From Congeria kusceri (Eukaryota; Mollusca; Bivalvia; Myida; Dreissenidae): a DNA stretch of 64,000 bases. Made by a program: the position numbers and the translations under genes. Positions 12,161 through 24,204 of this stretch are shown piece by piece. Position 1 is the first letter of the stretch. Each line of letters opens with the position of its first letter. The DNA lies in the NCBI GenBank assembly GCA_027627225.1, contig JAPFQT010000038.1, positions 620,001 through 684,000 on the forward strand, read 5' to 3'. The notes below the pieces were generated by a model. That model saw only the letters and a list, made by a program, of their open reading frames with translations, ran no database searches and had not been told where the DNA came from.

Positions 12161-12779
12161 AAGATAGTTCACAAATGTATATTTTAATGGCGTTACAGCG
12201 TATTTACGCAAAATGTATTTAAAAAGAGAGTAAAAAAAGCTATGTTGCAATATTCTTGGTTGAACAGGAAATGCATTGAATGTCTAGTGCATAATTATCG
12301 ATATTAATTATATTATACAAACATACATTTATAAATAGGTAACGTTTTGATCCAAATAGTTCAATTTGTCGTAATTAAATTGTTAATTTTCGGAGAGAAA
12401 GTTGACGCATTTTATGTGATGATTTTTCCCCGAAACGAAAAAGACAGTTTAAAAATTTGTCAGATGTTCTTCATATAGTTTCTGAATTTGGCAGTGTTTC
12501 TGCTTCAGCATATGCAGTATAATGTTGTCTGTAATTTATATGTATTAATGAACACTACTGAACCGGAACGATGTCCCTTTACCTTTGCCGGACACTGCTG
12601 TCTCTAAGAAATCGTGCAACAGTCGCAGAAATGCTATTTTTACTTTCAGTGTATTCAATTTTGAATTGCTTGCGAACGAAATTATTCGAATTCTGGATAC
12701 ACCGCTGTGTGAGGGTGTTCCGTACATGCAGACGATCAGCTACTGGTCCTTGCAAGTTGTTCTGTTTTCACATTGATCA

Positions 12780-13160
12780 AACACATCTTCCCAACTCACC
12801 CCAGACATGCTTGAATTGATTGTATTGATTATTCATTCCCGCCCAGACCATCGTAGACACGGCATTTGGTAAACCGTTCACCATTACACCGGTACACGCG
12901 CGCTCTGTCGTCATTTCCGGCTACAGTGAAGCGGTAATTTTTCTATGAAGACAACCCTTGCCTAGTCGACCTTTGAACGTCGAGGATGTCGTCTGCCCTA
13001 GATCAACAGTAGCGCTCGTGACTCGGCGCCGTAAACCAAATTTCAAAGTAATCTAAGTCACAGGTCATATTCACGTATCCGTAACCGTCTGTCTTTAATG
13101 CGTCACTGGTGCGTGTCGATTGTGCTATGCCCCGCTCTCAGTGCATTTTGTTTGCAGAGC
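12780..13160 (-). pseudogene. Tc1-like transposase relic in D2 copy 1
   Basis: Minus-strand frames, joined across frameshifts and stops, give fragments like GRRHPRRSKV, ARVVF and VYRCNGERF. These match the order of the linker and the DE-x-F / RVYRRRGERF region of Tc1/mariner DDE transposases, which cut and paste their own DNA. The homologous stretch of D2 copy 3 (55,940-56,180) keeps the preceding helix-turn-helix-like part better. No frame is intact. Confidence rests on short motif order only. Confidence 0.5.
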
Positions 13161-14159
13161 ACGGTTACAATCACGTCTGCAGCGATCTCTTACACTTCCA
13201 GTGGCGGGCAATTTATTACGAATAATTGCTGACGCCATCGGCTGTCGATAAAATGCCTGTGCTTCCTTCGATTTGCGTGAGATATCATATAATGCCTTTT
13301 TTTTCGGTTTTCATTTAGTAACGAAGTAAAACGCTCTGCTCCACGTAGGATGCCATTAACACACCGATTCAATTTAGATTTCCGCGCAATTCATGTAGTA
13401 ACATGTGACACAAAACTGTGTTCTTGTATTGGACAATGCTCGTAATTTATTAATAATTTTGACAGTTCGCAGTTCGCAATTTAGTAACTGACACAGTACT
13501 AGTAATTAGTATCATGTATTATTTGAAGTACGCACGACTGCGCGTCGTAACACAGACGCACGGGTCTTTAAATTGCCTGTCAATGTTTCACAGTTTCTCA
13601 GACTTATTGGTGCAGATAGCAATGTCTCTGTTTTTGTCCCGATATGTGTGAATGATCTGAAGTATTGAATCAATAACATGTATCGTTTCGTTTTGGAATC
13701 ATTTCTGTACTAATTACACGTGAAGGAGTAGCTACATGTGCTCATTTACGGGTTTTGTATCCAGTTGTTCGGGCTGGTGTTGTTGTTGCTGTGGTTTGCT
13801 GTGTTAAAATATCTTTTTATTAACTTATTTAGCTTCATGTAGAATACGGGTTCGAGCTGCACCACTTCAGTTACAGTCGAATCACGATGATACGAATGGT
13901 CAGCGGACCACCGCCATTATTCGTACATTCGTATGTAATATGGGTTGTATGTTTCTAAACAAGTTAACCACTGTAATGAGAAGGCTAGAACTGAATCATA
14001 CAATGTAGTCATGTTCATGTTTAAGATTCATCTCGTTGGACTTTGTTCTTATTACTTTAGACAAAATGTTTAACGAAGTTTTTTTTGCAGATAAACGCAA
14101 ATGCGATTTTGGTACTTTATAACAATTGCAATGTATAATGGTACAATTTGCAATTAATT

Positions 14160-14200
14160 GCACGGCACCATCATCATCACCATCATCGGAGTAGCAGCAA
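14160..14200 (+). repeat. Short CAT/CAA triplet tract
   Basis: CATCATCATCACCATCATC is followed by GCAGCAACAACGACA. It is imperfect simple sequence. Confidence 0.7.
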
Positions 14201-14299
14201 CAACGACATGAACAACATTATGATGATTTTATTTGACAAGAAAAGTTCTACATAATAAAATAAGTTCAACTATTTAATTATACAGTGAACTCTGATTTG

Positions 14300-14500
14300 T
14301 ACAATTGTGTATCCGCCGATAAAGGCAACCGTGTGTCTGCCGATGAAATCAACAGTGTGTCCGCCGATGAAAGGCAACCGTGGCCTTCAATAAAGGCAAC
14401 AATGTGTCCGTCGATGAGGGCAAAAACGTGTGCTTGTCGAACAATGCAAAACGCGTGCTCGTCGAATAAGGCAAAACGCGTACTTGTCGAATAAAGCAAT
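14300..14500 (+). repeat. Minisatellite, ~24 bp unit
   Basis: About eight units with cores TCCGCCGATGAAAGGCAAC (left part) grading to CTCGTCGAATAAGGCAAAA (right part). The GTGTCCGCC.AT.AA core weakly resembles the 22-bp arrays that follow D2 copies 2 and 3, and it sits in the equivalent position after D2 copy 1. Confidence 0.85.
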
Positions 14501-14845
14501 TATGTACATTGAAATCATGGCGAACATTGTAAATAGCAGTATTGAAAGGGTGGTCGTAGTCATAGCGGATTTTTGTGAAAGTTTTGTATAAATTCACAAC
14601 TATAAAACAAAATTTTGAATGAGCAATAAAGTTTTAATTTAATCTTAAATTAGTAGTAATTTATTTCTTCAGACGATTTTATAAGACTAAGTGCTTCTCT
14701 ATATGTATTAAACGTTAGCGATCTGAATTTGCTGAGGCTGCATCAGTTGTTTTAATATAAATGTAGACTATGTTTACAAAATATATGGAACACATGTCGA
14801 ATTTGAACTGACCGCAACAGAGTGCAAATGCTGTAAACATTGACA

Positions 14846-15112
14846 TCTGATTTGGTCCCGTATTCACCAACCTATTCTTAGACTTAAGACTTAGAATAAA
14901 GAATATTCTTGAAACTGTTCTGTTCTAAGAGCCCTGGAAATTTGAATCCTCCTTGGAATCCATCGACTCTAATTACAGCATTCTTCATTTAGAACGATTT
15001 GTTAGGACATAAGCAACCTTGGGACCCAGGATATTTGCAAACGCAGTAGTATATTTTCTTGAGTCTAAGTCTGCTCTTTATTCTTAAGACTAAGAATGGG
15101 TTGGTATTTCCA
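14846..15112 (+). mobile_element. MITE with ~40-bp terminal inverted repeats
   Basis: The left end GGTCCCGTATTCACCAACC then TATTCTTAGACTTAAGACTT is matched in inverse by TCTTAAGACTAAGAATGGG then TTGGTATTTCC at the right end. Length is about 265 bp with no coding capacity. The GTATTCAC terminus resembles the other GGGCCC/GTATTC MITEs in this window. Confidence 0.7.
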
Positions 15113-15369
15113 GTCAGGTTTGTGTCAGTTTTAACTTTGCGTGCTGGCATGTGTGCTGTTTCTATGTTTCGAAAAATGTTGTTACGTGTAATGTATTTCA
15201 AAGTGGTATGGGTGTTTTATATATTTCATTCCACTTGAAAACGTTTTAAAAATCAGTCAGTAGTAGCCTTTGTGTTATATTGCTTATTGATATAAAGAAA
15301 CTTATCCAGCTGACTACATTATTCTTACATAAATTATTAAAGTTGTGCTTATAATTTATTATTTATTCT

Positions 15370-15560
15370 ATCATGATACTGTCTAATTTGTCTATAGACA
15401 AAGAACATAATTATCGTTGTTAAACTACCGTAAAAAGTTCAGATTCTGAGTGGAGCATAGTAAAAAGTAGTTCCAATTACAATTGACAAAATATATGTCA
15501 AATCATGTTAGAATTGAATTAATTGTCGCATTATCTTTGTTTATCGGCCAAAAAACAACT
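15370..15560 (+). mobile_element. Fold-back element, left two thirds (copy 4)
   Basis: It has TCTATAGACAAAGAACA, TTATCGTTGTTAAACTACC, ATCATGTTAGAATTG and TTATCTTTGTTTATCGGCC, then breaks off after AACAACTCTTTGTCGTT. The right arm of the palindrome is lost. Confidence 0.75.
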
Positions 15561-15889
15561 CTTTGTCGTTGAGCTCGCAAGCACAAAATATAAAGTGGTG
15601 AATTTCTGGTATTTTTCTGATAAATAAGCAAAAAAGTTATTAGCAAATTTGATTGAGCTTATATTTCCTATTATTTTATCATTGTGTAAAAATATCATTG
15701 TACGCTGTAACCGACTGTCGTCCCCGTGAATTTGTACAACTCCAGCAGAAAAATCTTTCTAAAAATAGCGGGTGGTAAAGTTGTGTTAATACACAGGCAT
15801 CAATTAGCGTCCGGTTTATTCACGGTATAGATATTACCAATAATTGAGTTTATCTCAAATTAATTTTGGGGCCGATAAGATTTCTTACG

Positions 15890-15992
15890 GTGTCCGAAAA
15901 ATCTAGCGTCCGAGAAGTCTCCTTAGTAGGGACCGAATAATTTGGGTTCCGAGAAGTCTCCTTAGTAGGGACCAAAAAATATGGGGTCCGGG
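15890..15992 (+). repeat. Short tandem repeat, ~50 bp unit, two copies
   Basis: GTCCGAGAAGTCTCCTTAG then TAGGGACC repeats as TTCCGAGAAGTCTCCTTAG then TAGGGACC, followed by a decayed third start (GTCCGGGAAGTC). Confidence 0.7.
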
Positions 15993-17630
15993 AAGTCACG
16001 TAACCGATCATCTTGGTCCTCTTGTATTAGATTAAGGGCAAATACATGGCATTTCAATATTAATTTAAATGCCGATTTTCTTTTTTAAAGACATTTCTTG
16101 TTTACTCTCAGAAAAGTACAGACAGATTTGAAAAAGAGAAGTTTATGCTCTTTAATTAGGTACCATTTATTTTATTTTATTTTAAAATTTAGGCTGTGGA
16201 ATTTGCACATTTGTCACATCACCCTATTTCCTATAGAAATCAATAGAAACTCAGTCAAAAATATGGAATATGGAAATATGGTGCATTTCAACTTTATCGG
16301 ATACAAAAATAAACTTCCCCTAGTTTGTCTGAAGAGTACAGACCGATTGGGAAAATTCATTCTTTGCTTGTTCGGGTTGTGTTAATTTAGTTTTAATTAG
16401 TTAAAATTTTATGCGGGTGAATTTAGACTTAAATGAGGTGCCTATAGTTTAAAATTAATTTCCATGACTCAATACGGAAATAAACTAGCGTTAACCAACG
16501 ATACCGAGTTGGTACCGTTCTTGCAGTATATGTTCCCCGCAGGGTTTATTTGGGGTAATAAACATATAAGAATCTTGGTAACAGAGACCTTATAATCTGC
16601 AGTTTAGCTTATTTTAGATAATGAAATCCAGAAGGAAATGTAGATGTATTTTTTTTTTAACAATGCATTAGCGTTATATTTGACATTGAGATAGTTCAGA
16701 GTATGCATGGTAATTGATAGCAGAAAACATACTTTCAATTAGCATTTAATTAAAGATAAGAAATTATGCCTCAAGATTGTGATCCAGAAACAAAAACGTC
16801 AGCATAATGCCAGAAATTAATGAAAGAAGCAAAGGAAAAATAAATAGTTGTTTTAATACGCGTGACAATAATTCTTTTATTAAATTAAGACAAAACGAGC
16901 TAGAATAACTGAAATTACGAAGTTCTGATAATGTAACCATTACTTTTTATAACTTTAAATGATTTAACTTTAAGTTTCTATATTAACTCAAGCATAATAT
17001 ATCAGATAAAAATGGGATCATGCAGGCATTATATATATAGCTTTATTTCCTCCATTTTCTGGAGATGTACAAATAATACACCTACATGGAACATGGTAAA
17101 CAGAAACCATATACAATTGCATAAGAATAGAGTTTAAGTAAATTATACACACAAAGGGTCGCAGTATATAATCGTCAAAGAGTGTAATGTGCATCGAAGC
17201 ATATAAGAATGTAGGTCAGTTTTATAACAGTGAAGTAGTTTGATCTTAAGTGGTATTTAAGAGCAAACGTTCTTACGATGACAATGCACATATGCGATAT
17301 ATGTTATGTCCTATTTACATCGAACATGAAGATTCATCGAAAGCGTCGGTGGTATAATCAGCTGGTAACAATCATTATACATGTATGCTGTCCTAATTGT
17401 TTTAAAAATTATATTGTTGAGTCCTAAGTGCCAACGTGATTATGTTCTGCACAACTTGTCTGAAAAGGGTCTCTATACCTGGTCTCCACGGATGAGCGAA
17501 GGTGACAAATGGGGCCACAAAATAATTTGCTTGTGCAATCCCCAATTTGTCATAGATACCATTTCATAATGGAAAATTGTCGTAATTTTCCGTGGTCAGT
17601 TCTTATTTATTGCCAAGCAGAGCCAAACAA
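15993..17630. other. AT-rich stretch without recognisable features
   Basis: A 95-codon plus-strand frame at 16,098-16,385 lacks any family motif, and I do not support it as a gene. No array or mobile element is recognised. Confidence 0.45.
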
Positions 17631-17631
17631 C

Positions 17632-17695
17632 AGTAATAATAATAATGATACTAATAATGTATTATTATTATTATTATTATTATTAGCAGTAGTAG
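17632..17695 (+). repeat. AAT/ATT triplet microsatellite with inversion
   Basis: (AAT)n-like units switch to (ATT)n across GTATT, so the tract can fold on itself. GCAGTAGTAGTAC follows. Confidence 0.8.
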
Positions 17696-18589
17696 TACAT
17701 GTAGTGTGTCGCTTTATCTCTTGCATACTGATATACTCTTGCAAAAACACTGCGCTAACAGGACAGCCAGACAAAAATTGTTGAGGGCATGAAAGCGTAA
17801 AATTAATTACCGATTGAATCTTAGATAAGGCAGTATCGATCATCAGATAAAATCGATAGCAGCCGAAAATCTTCGGAAGATTTCCAATTAGTACCGAACA
17901 GCTGACTGTCTATCGGGTTGTACTATTGATTTTATCTGCTTGACTATCTGGCTTAAGAAGAAAGGCGATATTGTTCAGTATGATTTAAGCAAGTATAAGG
18001 CGTAAAAAGAGTTGTTGGTTCCCGCTTACCCCGACCCCCCCCCCCCCCTCGCCTGCCGACCCTTAAAGTTGTTTTGCCTATTAATCATGAAGTTTTTCTG
18101 ATGTTTGGCAGTTGTCGCTTGTATTAGAAGTTTCTTGCCAGAAATCTCGTTTTCTATGACCTTATTTATAGTTCAGGTACAGTTTCGTTTTTGGGAGGCA
18201 TTTAAACATTTTACATGCAGTTCAATATACTTAAACTGCGTGATGAATAAAACAAGTTAAAGACAAAAAGTTATATTTTACCACCCTTCCTAGATTTTGT
18301 TGGAGAAGTCAGCGGAAACAAACCATTTTTATTTTGTATTTTATGTATCTGGTCATGTACACATAAAGCTTCTTAATGAACACGTAATTAAATGTCTTAA
18401 AATCGTGAACTACCCGTAAACCATAAAGTCTGTGACCATTTCAGTTAGAACTTGAGTTAGATACACACTTGAAATTGTTTATTCTAGTAAAACTATGACA
18501 AATGTTTCTTTTTTATGTCATTTCACATAAAGCTTAATCTAATTTTTTCAGTTTATGTGTATCCTAAATTATGATCTATCTCAGGTGCT

Positions 18590-18770
18590 TTATGAATACC
18601 GCCCCGGCTTTTCGATGTTCAAATTGTATTATTTGTAAACCACGCGTTTCACGGTTTCCTCGTGCACATTGTAATGTATCGATCGATGCTGAAAACTGAC
18701 GCTGAGTGTACATGTACACTGTGCACGAGGAAATCGTGAATTCCATGGCAGTCTCTCACGTAAACAAGCA
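18590..18770 (+). repeat. Dispersed segment with internal inverted repeat
   Basis: GCGTTTCACGGTTTCCTCG then TGCAC is mirrored by GTGCACGAGGAAATCGTGAA. The same segment occurs in D1-A (about 23,540-23,665) and D1-B (about 34,395-34,485). Confidence 0.7.
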
Positions 18771-18850
18771 CTTTGAATCGTTCTATATAAATAGATGTCG
18801 CGTCACAGACACAGCCCAAGAGGAACATTATAATGATTTAGCGAGAATGT

Positions 18851-18904
18851 TGTATTAGGCCGCTTTTCCATATGTCCTGTATTAGGCCGCTTTTCCATAT
18901 GTCC
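18851..18904 (+). repeat. Exact 27-bp tandem duplication
   Basis: Two identical 27-bp units (18,851-18,877 and 18,878-18,904) begin TGTATTAGGCCGCTTTTCC. Identity suggests a recent slip event. Confidence 0.95.
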
Positions 18905-19489
18905 TCATCCGCAAGCGTATCCGTACCCGCATTATTATTATCCGGAAGGCGCTGCAAATATTTTATCGCAGTATGCGAAAACATTCACAGGTGGTGGATT
19001 TGAACAAAATCAAGCATCCAGCAGTTATATTTACAGCCTCAGTCATGACACAATCAAAGGGTACCTGATAAGTCTAAAGTTGAGTTATTCAGGTGTCTAT
19101 AGACTATTTCTGCTACTGCTCCAATATTTTATGTATAACAACATTTCGATTAACATGCTATGGCATTTTCTCAAAACTACACTAAGAGTGCCATGGATAA
19201 GTTCATTAAATTGTACCTCCGTTGTAGCTTAACTATCACATAATACTATAACAGAATAGCTGTATACGTTTAGTAGGCTGAGACTGATTTGTCCACCCTT
19301 TCTAATTCCAAATAATGTAATATTCAGTTGAAGAACGAGTTGCTGTTGCTGGTGCATCATGCTGGATATGAAATAAACAAAACTTCCAGCGATATGCTTT
19401 AAAACAATTAAGTAATCAATATAACATGTGTTTTGAGAGCGATGTATGTGCGCTTAAAAAATGTAGAAAACAAATGACTCCAACATGAT

Positions 19490-19785
19490 ACTCGCTAATT
19501 TATCTATAGACAAAGAACAAAATTATCGTTGTTAAACTACCCAATTAACAACGCAAAAAGAAGTCCTGATTCTGAGCGGAGCATAGTAAAAACTAGTTCC
19601 AATTACAATTTTAAAAATATATATCAATTCATGTTAGAATCAAAATAATTTTCGCATTATCGTTGTTTATCGATCACTAAACAACTCTTTGTCGTTCTGA
19701 TGCGTGGCTATTTAAGCACTCGAGCTAACGCCCTTGTGGTTTAACTCCTACGCATCAGAAATGGAAAATTATTTCTTAACTCGAA
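19490..19785 (+). mobile_element. Composite fold-back element, copy 5
   Basis: It runs from AACATGATACTCGCTAATTT through ACAACGCAAAAAGAAGTCC, CATGTTAGAATCAAAAT and GTCGTTCTGATGCGTGGC to CTACGCATCAGAAATGG. The far right arm is shortened. Confidence 0.8.
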
Positions 19786-19844
19786 CATGGACGTATTCTT
19801 TTGCTATACTTGCATATTTCATAATTATGCCCCAATCGAAGATG

Positions 19845-20640
19845 TCTAGGTATATTGGTTTGCTAATGTCGGTCGGTCTGTCGATCGGTAGACCAATTTC
19901 GTTTCCGATTTTTAAGTCCAACAGTTTTCATCGGATCTTCACAAAACTTCATAAAATGTTTGTTGGCATAAAATATCGGCCAAGTTCGATAAAAAGCCAA
20001 ATCGCCCCAGGAATCGTGGAGTTATAGTCCCTGAATTATCTAAAATTGGCCGTTTAACTGCTTCCGCTCTCTGAGTCTAACAGTTTTCACCCGATCTTCA
20101 CGAAACTTCATCAAAATGTTTGCTGTCACAATATCTCGACCAAGTTCGATAACCAGCCGAATCGCCCTAGTAGTTGATGAGTTATGGCCCTTAAGTTATT
20201 TAAAATGTGACTTTTTAGCCTTTTCCGTTCTCTAAATCCAACGGTTTTAATCGGATCTTCACCAAACTAGATGAAACTCCTTGTGGGCATTATATTTCGA
20301 TCAAGTTCGATAATCGACCAAATCACCCCAGGAACAGTGACGTTATGGCCCGTAAATTATTATAAATGAGCCTTTTTGCCGTTTCCGCTCTGTGGTTCCA
20401 CCTGTTTTCATCCTATCTTCACCAAATTTGATGCAAACGTTTGAGGGCATAACATCTCAGCTTATTTCTGATGATCAACTAAATCGCCTCAGGAACTGCA
20501 TAGTTATCGCCCTTGATTTATTCAATTTTAATAGTTTCTGCTCTTTTTGTCCAACTGTTTTTATCCGATCTTCACCAAACTTTATATTTTAAAGATTGCT
20601 TTTAACCTAAGCCGTTAGGGGGCATACCTGTTTTACAAAC
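19845..20640 (+). repeat. Dispersed mollusc-type repeat, ~175 bp units
   Basis: It starts GATGTCTAGGTATATTGG then GTCGGTCGGTCTGTCG. About five diverged units follow, each containing GGATCTTCACAAAACTTCAT, ATATCGGCCAAGTTCGAT and AAATCGCCCCAGG-like motifs. It closes with CCGTTAGGGGGCATACCTG. The short frames in it are not genes. Confidence 0.8.
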
Positions 20641-20719
20641 CTTTTTTGTTATGTTTATTCTCCCTGAACACGTGAATACATTTATAAAAGTACTGACATG
20701 TACAGAGATATCATTCATA

Positions 20720-20978
20720 GCGGATCCGTGGTCTAGTGGTAAAACACTGGCTTCAAAAAACGAGGCGTCGTAGGTTCAAGCCCACGAGGTGCACTGTACC
20801 AGGTGCTTCACATCGGGCACTAAAATACCCAGGGTCGCCTCCGGAACGGATCGTCTATTGCATTAACACTATTTTTGTAACCCAAACAATAAGTCTTCGA
20901 GGCGATTATGACATGGGAGCGAATCTCTGTGCACTCGATACAAAATTGGTATCACCACACATACACACACAGAAATAA
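20720..20978 (+). mobile_element. tRNA-derived SINE, copy 2
   Basis: Second member of the family at 6.6 kb. The A-box TGGTCTAGTGG is at 20,729-20,739, the B-box GGTTCAAGCC at 20,773-20,782, and the shared body includes AGGTGCTTCACATCGGGCAC and CCCAGGGTCGCCTCCGGAA. The tail is a short CACACATACACACACA. Divergence from copy 1 is considerable, including a shortened segment after the B-box. Confidence 0.85.
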
Positions 20979-21325
20979 CTTATGTTCATTTAATAAACTC
21001 GATTGGTGTACTTTAAATCCATTTATATCATTGCTTGTGCGCCTGACGATTGCATTTTATCTAGTTTGAAAGAAGTGAAGCCTTTTATAAGATGTAACGT
21101 ATTATAATTGTGCTATTCAATATTAATAAAATGAAAGCAGTCAAACTATCATTATAGTAGTCGTATTCAAAGTATTGTTTTCGCGACCAAAATAATGCTG
21201 ATTATACAAGCTAAGTAGTCAACAAATTCGATCAGTAACACGGGAGACAACTAGGTGTTACTCTTTGACAAACTCCTAGCAGCAGTTGCTTCCCTTATAT
21301 TAATCGCCAAACTGACAATAACCAG

Positions 21326-21575
21326 GGGTCGTATTCCAGAAGCATCTTGAGTGCATCTTATCATACTTTCACTTAAGTTAAACATTTCAAACTATTATAT
21401 TTTAAGAACTGCGTATAATGTTGTAATTATGTTTATATTAACAAACATTAATAGTATATATCATAATTAAATTACAGTCAGCACAATACAAAAGAAATAA
21501 TGAGTTAAATAAAATGTTGATTTTACGGTTACCTTAAGAACACGATATTACTTAAGATTGTTCTGGAATACGGCC
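21326..21575 (+). mobile_element. MITE with 15-bp inverted ends and CAG target duplication
   Basis: The ends are GGGTCGTATTCCAGAA and TTCTGGAATACGGCC. CAG flanks both sides (21,323-21,325 and 21,576-21,578), or AG if the element ends one base later. D1-B at about 27,420 has the empty site AACCAGAAGGATG. It has no coding capacity. A CWG target suggests a PIF/Harbinger relation, which is inference. Confidence 0.85.
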
Positions 21576-21999
21576 CAGAAGGATGATGTCTATAATACAT
21601 TTCTGTTTTTCTAATTCAAAACCTAATGTAGCCGTTGCTGTAGGATAAACGGGTCTGTATCGACAGAAAGTGTACATTTGCATTTTGCAACAAATACAAT
21701 ACTTTTTGTCTATGTTGACGTTTTTCTATGAGTGTAATATAAAGCGTTTTTTGTTAGTGGGTAACGAAACAGATCTGGAATAAATCTATGATAATCGTGC
21801 AGTCCCTATTTAACATGCATTCGGCCGTATGAAGCCCAATAATGGCGCTTGAACGGTTGGGGATCTTAACAGCCCTTTATGTAAAATACGTAGTAAAAGA
21901 AGTAAAATCTTTGTGGTATTAAAAATCGAAAATTTCTTCTATTTCACTCCTTTAAAGAACAACTTATATTTAGTTGCGAGAACTTCTGTCAGTTATCCG

Positions 22000-22224
22000 C
22001 CAAATATATAGTGACATCACTCTACCAAATATATAGTGACATCACTCTACCAAATATATAGTGACATCACTCTACCAAATATATAGTGACATCACTCTAC
22101 CAAATATATAGTGACATCACTCTACCAAATATATAGTGACATCACTCTACCAAATATATAGTGATATCATAATACCAAATATATAGTGACATCACTCCAC
22201 CAAATATATAGTGACATCACTCTA
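22000..22224 (+). repeat. Minisatellite, 25 bp unit x 9
   Basis: Nine 25-bp units, core CCAAATATATAGTGACATCA; seven are nearly identical and one reads GTGATATCATAATA. D1-B has a single equivalent unit near 29,765. Confidence 0.97.
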
Positions 22225-23762
22225 CCTATTATGCGACATTTTACATTGCAGGCTGTTCCGTATTTAGCACCTTTGTAGATATCTAGTTATAGACAGCGAA
22301 TTATTTAAATTTTGCTTACGCCGAAAATAAAATAGTGTTTGTTTTCTTTCTCCGCCGACACATGCCTGTATACTGACATGGACATACTCTCCAGATATCA
22401 TTTTTTCAGCAATATAGTGTTGTATTTCGTGAGATACGAAAATAAACAAAATAAAAACGACCAACCCTTTCCGCCACCCCCATTACAAGCATGTATTCTG
22501 GCAATAATCATTGTTCATAAACAACAACAAAAACGTGTATCCTGCAAGGAACCGTCTTTAAAAAAAATGAATTTAAAAAAATGGCAAGATGAAAACATTT
22601 TGGACATTTATTACAACATACTTTGGGTAGGGGTTATTCTTACAGGTATGTTGGGGAATGGGAAAGAGTGTTTTATTTTCGGCCGTATTAAACTGTTTAA
22701 CCACAAATCCGTAATGTTAAGTTTCTCTACAATAAGTAAACAAATAAGTAAACATTTTAATAGCATTCAAGGGTCATTATTGTCGCCTTGTACTTTAGGA
22801 ATACAAAATCATGTTGTTACTTTGACAGGAAATCGACGATCTTACGGTAGTGAATATTGTATTTCACGTCCGAATTATAAAATAATGATTGGAACAAAAT
22901 ACAGTTTTCCTAAATTTTACTAAACAAGTTCGCATAGTTAATATATAAAAGAACAGATACTGATTTTAAAAGTCAGGCACAGAACAAAATGTTCGTTTAG
23001 AGTTCATGATAAAGTTAGAAATTGATATGTGATGCAGCATTCAGCGGCAAATATGTAATTAAATCAAGATGATTTCGTGAACTGTTACGAAATGTAACGT
23101 GTTTCAAATATCGTACGAGAGTTTGATCCACTTGGAAATATAATAATAATACTAATACTAATAATTGTGTTTTTTTGTCGGCTGGTATGTTTGTTTCTTA
23201 GTTAGCAACTTTTCGCAAAAAGTTTTGAACGCTTATGTATGAAATTTTCTGTGAATGTTGAACAAGGGCCAATAAACAAAATTTTGTATTTCGGTGGTGA
23301 TCTGGATCACCATCTGAATCCATGAAGTTTTAAAGGATTTATAATCATTGCCTAATTATAGAGAGGTACGTTAAATTGCAAATTATGCTGTGTAACTTAT
23401 CATACGTTTGCAAAACATCTTAAAGGATTGTTGTTGTTGTTGATGATGATGATCTTGTTGCTCTCGGTGGTGGTGATTTAATTCGCATTCCATTTGTTGT
23501 GCTAGTAAATAAAGCAAAGACCACCAGAATATATAGCTTTCGTGTGTTATACATGCGTTTTACGGTTTCCCTTTGCTTTTCCAATATCGATCGATGCAGA
23601 AAATGTTTCCTGACTGTACATGTGCCAATATGTTCAGTGTGCACGAGGATGTCGTGAAATTGCAGGACTGGTCTCTCTATCCATGATTTCTATCACCACT
23701 ACAGCAATAACAGTTCTGCAACAGCAACAACCGGTACTGCTACTACCACTACTACAATTTTC

Positions 23763-24077
23763 TAACATGATACTTGCTGATTGTTCTACAGACAAAGTAC
23801 AAAGTTATCGTTGTTAAACTACGCAAAAAGAAGTCCCGATTATGAGAGCAGCATAGTAAAATATTATTCTCTTTTCAATTGCAAAAATGTAGGTCAGATC
23901 ATGTTAGAATTGAAATAATTTTCGCATTATCGCTGTTTATCGGCCAATAAAAAACTACGGTATTAAGAGTTCTGATGCGTGGTTAGTTAACCACTCGGAC
24001 TAACGCCTTTAATTCCTACGCATCAGAACTCTAAATAGTTGTTTATTGGCCGATTAACAATGATTAATCTTAAATAT
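23763..24077 (+). mobile_element. Composite fold-back element, copy 6
   Basis: It runs from TAACATGATACTTGCTGATT through ATCATGTTAGAATTGAAAT and TTATCGCTGTTTATCGGCC to GCCGATTAACAATGATTAAT. It is an almost complete copy. Confidence 0.8.
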
Positions 24078-24204
24078 CATAATGTCATAATGAGAATTCT
24101 GCTAACCTAATTTTAGGTATTTTAACGCATTTTAATCCATTATTGTGTTAATAAGAAGCGTTTAACAATTTTATCCTCTGCCATGGACGTTATGCTTTTT
24201 TTCA

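Larger units (their letters stand above)
11273..13820 (+). repeat. Duplicated module D2, copy 1
   Basis: This block matches 38,985-40,440 (copy 2) and 52,575-57,290 (copy 3) in the same order. Shared markers include TTTGTAATAGGGGATTACAT, GTGTTTTGGACAGTGTA, GTGCAACTCGGCCGCGCTG, TTCTTCATATAGTTTCTGAA, GCCGGACACTGCTGTC, ATCGGCTGTCGATAAAA and GTGGTTTGCTGTGTTAAA. It starts with the 3' end of a GGGCCC MITE (11,273-11,371) and includes a partial fold-back at about 11,975-12,160. I see no intact gene. A Tc1-like relic lies inside. Confidence 0.8.
21178..23665 (+). repeat. Duplicated module D1, copy A
   Basis: It matches 27,286-34,490 (copy B) in order. Shared markers are CGCGACCAAAATAA, CACGGGAGACAACTAGGTGT, GTAGCCGTTGCTGTAGGAT, ATGTAAAATACGTAGTAAAA, AAGCATGTATTCTGGCAATA, AGTCAGGCACAGAACA, GTTTGTTTCTTAGTTAGCAA and CATACGTTTGCAAA. 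A lacks the large insertions of B, but has its own MITE (21,326) and a nine-unit 25-bp array. A 194-codon frame at 22,339-22,923 spans shared non-coding DNA and is not supported as a gene. Confidence 0.85.

Noticed and set aside
22339..22923. 194-codon plus-strand frame
   Set aside because: Its first part lies in DNA shared with D1-B where the frame is not kept, its second part is unique AT-rich sequence, and no motif is recognisable.
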